Source: Gammaproteobacteria bacterium (GTDB taxonomy: Bacteria > Pseudomonadota > Gammaproteobacteria > Pseudomonadales > Pseudohongiellaceae). From it: a DNA stretch of 56,405 nt. Positions 56,080-56,405 of the stretch are shown piece by piece. The DNA lies in contig PBYU01000064.1 in assembly GCA_002730035.1 (NCBI GenBank), positions 1 to 56,405 on the forward strand, read 5' to 3'. The translations under genes and the position numbers were made by a program. Position 1 is the stretch's first letter; the number at the start of each line of letters is the position of its first letter. The notes beneath the pieces are model-generated. The model was not told the DNA's origin and did not search any database. It saw only the letters and a program-made list of their open reading frames with translations.

Positions 56080-56155
56080 ATATGTCAACAATGAGTGGGA
56101 CAAATGGGGATTATCATCCAAAAATCGAACTTAATCAATTTATTGTTGACAATAT
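56080..56155 (-). promoter_or_regulatory. gntR promoter flanked by two operator-like sites
   Basis: On the minus strand TTGATT (56133-56138), 17 bp and GATAAT (56110-56115) form the promoter. It is flanked by ATTGTTGACAATAT (56142-56155) and its inverted copy ATATGTCAACAAT (56080-56092). ATTGT/ACAAT half-sites are typical of GntR-family operators. One site is upstream of the -35 and one just before the start codon, suggesting autorepression. Confidence 0.65.
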
Positions 56156-56340
56156 AGGTATTGGACTATTCCCCAGCCAAGGGGAATAGCGACTTTAAGA
56201 ACAATCAGGGGTCTTGCAGCGGAGCGATGCAACTCAATGAAGTCGTTGTAGGCCTCGATCGTTAATGGGTTCTGCCGGGATCGTTGTTGCCGAGAACCGC
56301 TATGGGTGTCCGTCGTCAAACAATTGGAACAGATGAGCAT

Positions 56341-56405
56341 CTAATTTAAGGGAGTGTTCTGCTCATCGGTTTTCATCTTACGCAGCATGCCGTTGATAAT
56401 GCAAA
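56341..56405 (-). CDS. Possible 3' end of a further minus-strand gene
   Basis: A minus-strand frame enters from the window edge and reads CIINGMLRKMKTDEQNTPLN before TAG at 56341-56343. It is too short to identify and could be chance. The gap from here to the gntR regulatory region holds only an unconvincing 66-residue frame. Confidence 0.3.
   Translation of the reverse strand, partial: CIINGMLRKMKTDEQNTPLN

Noticed and set aside
56140..56340. 66-residue minus-strand frame near the window end
   Set aside because: Poor start context, no family-like pattern, and its 3' end overlaps the gntR upstream operator.

Overview
The window looks like a chromosomal segment of a free-living, probably marine, gammaproteobacterium. 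The evidence is gene order: map/glnD divergent from rpsB-tsf-pyrH-frr-uppS-cdsA-dxr-rseP-bamA-skp-lpxD-fabZ-lpxA-lpxB-rnhB-dnaE-accA-tilS, then pyrG-kdsA-eno-ftsB-ispD-ispF-truD-pcm-nlpD, then fdxA-mutS-pncC-recA-recX. This is close to the Pseudomonas arrangement. I cannot fix the genus from the sequence alone.

Region 1 (1-8.8 kb) holds the end of a Lys/Ala histone-H1-like protein with two strong terminators, then tsaB-uppP-rsmJ on the plus strand. Facing these is a minus-strand block, map-glnD-ArsC-like-dapD-dapE, covering N-terminal methionine removal, nitrogen sensing and lysine/meso-diaminopimelate synthesis. Region 2 (9.2-31 kb) is one long plus-strand run for translation, isoprenoid and undecaprenyl carrier synthesis, phospholipids, outer-membrane protein assembly, lipid A, replication and fatty-acid initiation. 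It starts at an rpsB promoter with a GC-rich discriminator and a long leader. Region 3 (31-41 kb) carries pyrG, kdsA, eno, ftsB, ispDF, truD, pcm, a DUF368 polyprenyl-phosphate translocase candidate and nlpD. A cluster of palindromes lies between kdsA and eno. Two genes usual in this synteny are missing from their normal places: surE (between truD and pcm) and rpoS (between nlpD and fdxA).

Region 4 (41-49 kb) occupies the rpoS position. It contains a decayed higB toxin, an intact higA antitoxin and an intact-looking operator/promoter, followed by fdxA, mutS, a REP-like palindrome, pncC, tandem LexA boxes, recA and recX. Region 5 (47.9-56.4 kb) is accessory: a DUF1015 protein, a BrnTA-type toxin-antitoxin pair, an Hsp20 gene with a good sigma-32 promoter and long leader, a second REP-like palindrome, and a gntR-prpB-prpC-prpD methylcitrate (propionate) cluster with paired operator-like sites around the gntR promoter.

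The most unusual items are a ribosomal protein S2 with a tail of about 178 residues (acidic Ala/Glu, then basic Lys/Ala), the toxin-antitoxin scar where rpoS is expected, and the kdsA-eno palindrome cluster. No rRNA, tRNA, CRISPR array or intact transposase was seen. Site calls (promoters, operators, terminators) come from reading the sequence by eye and are predictions.
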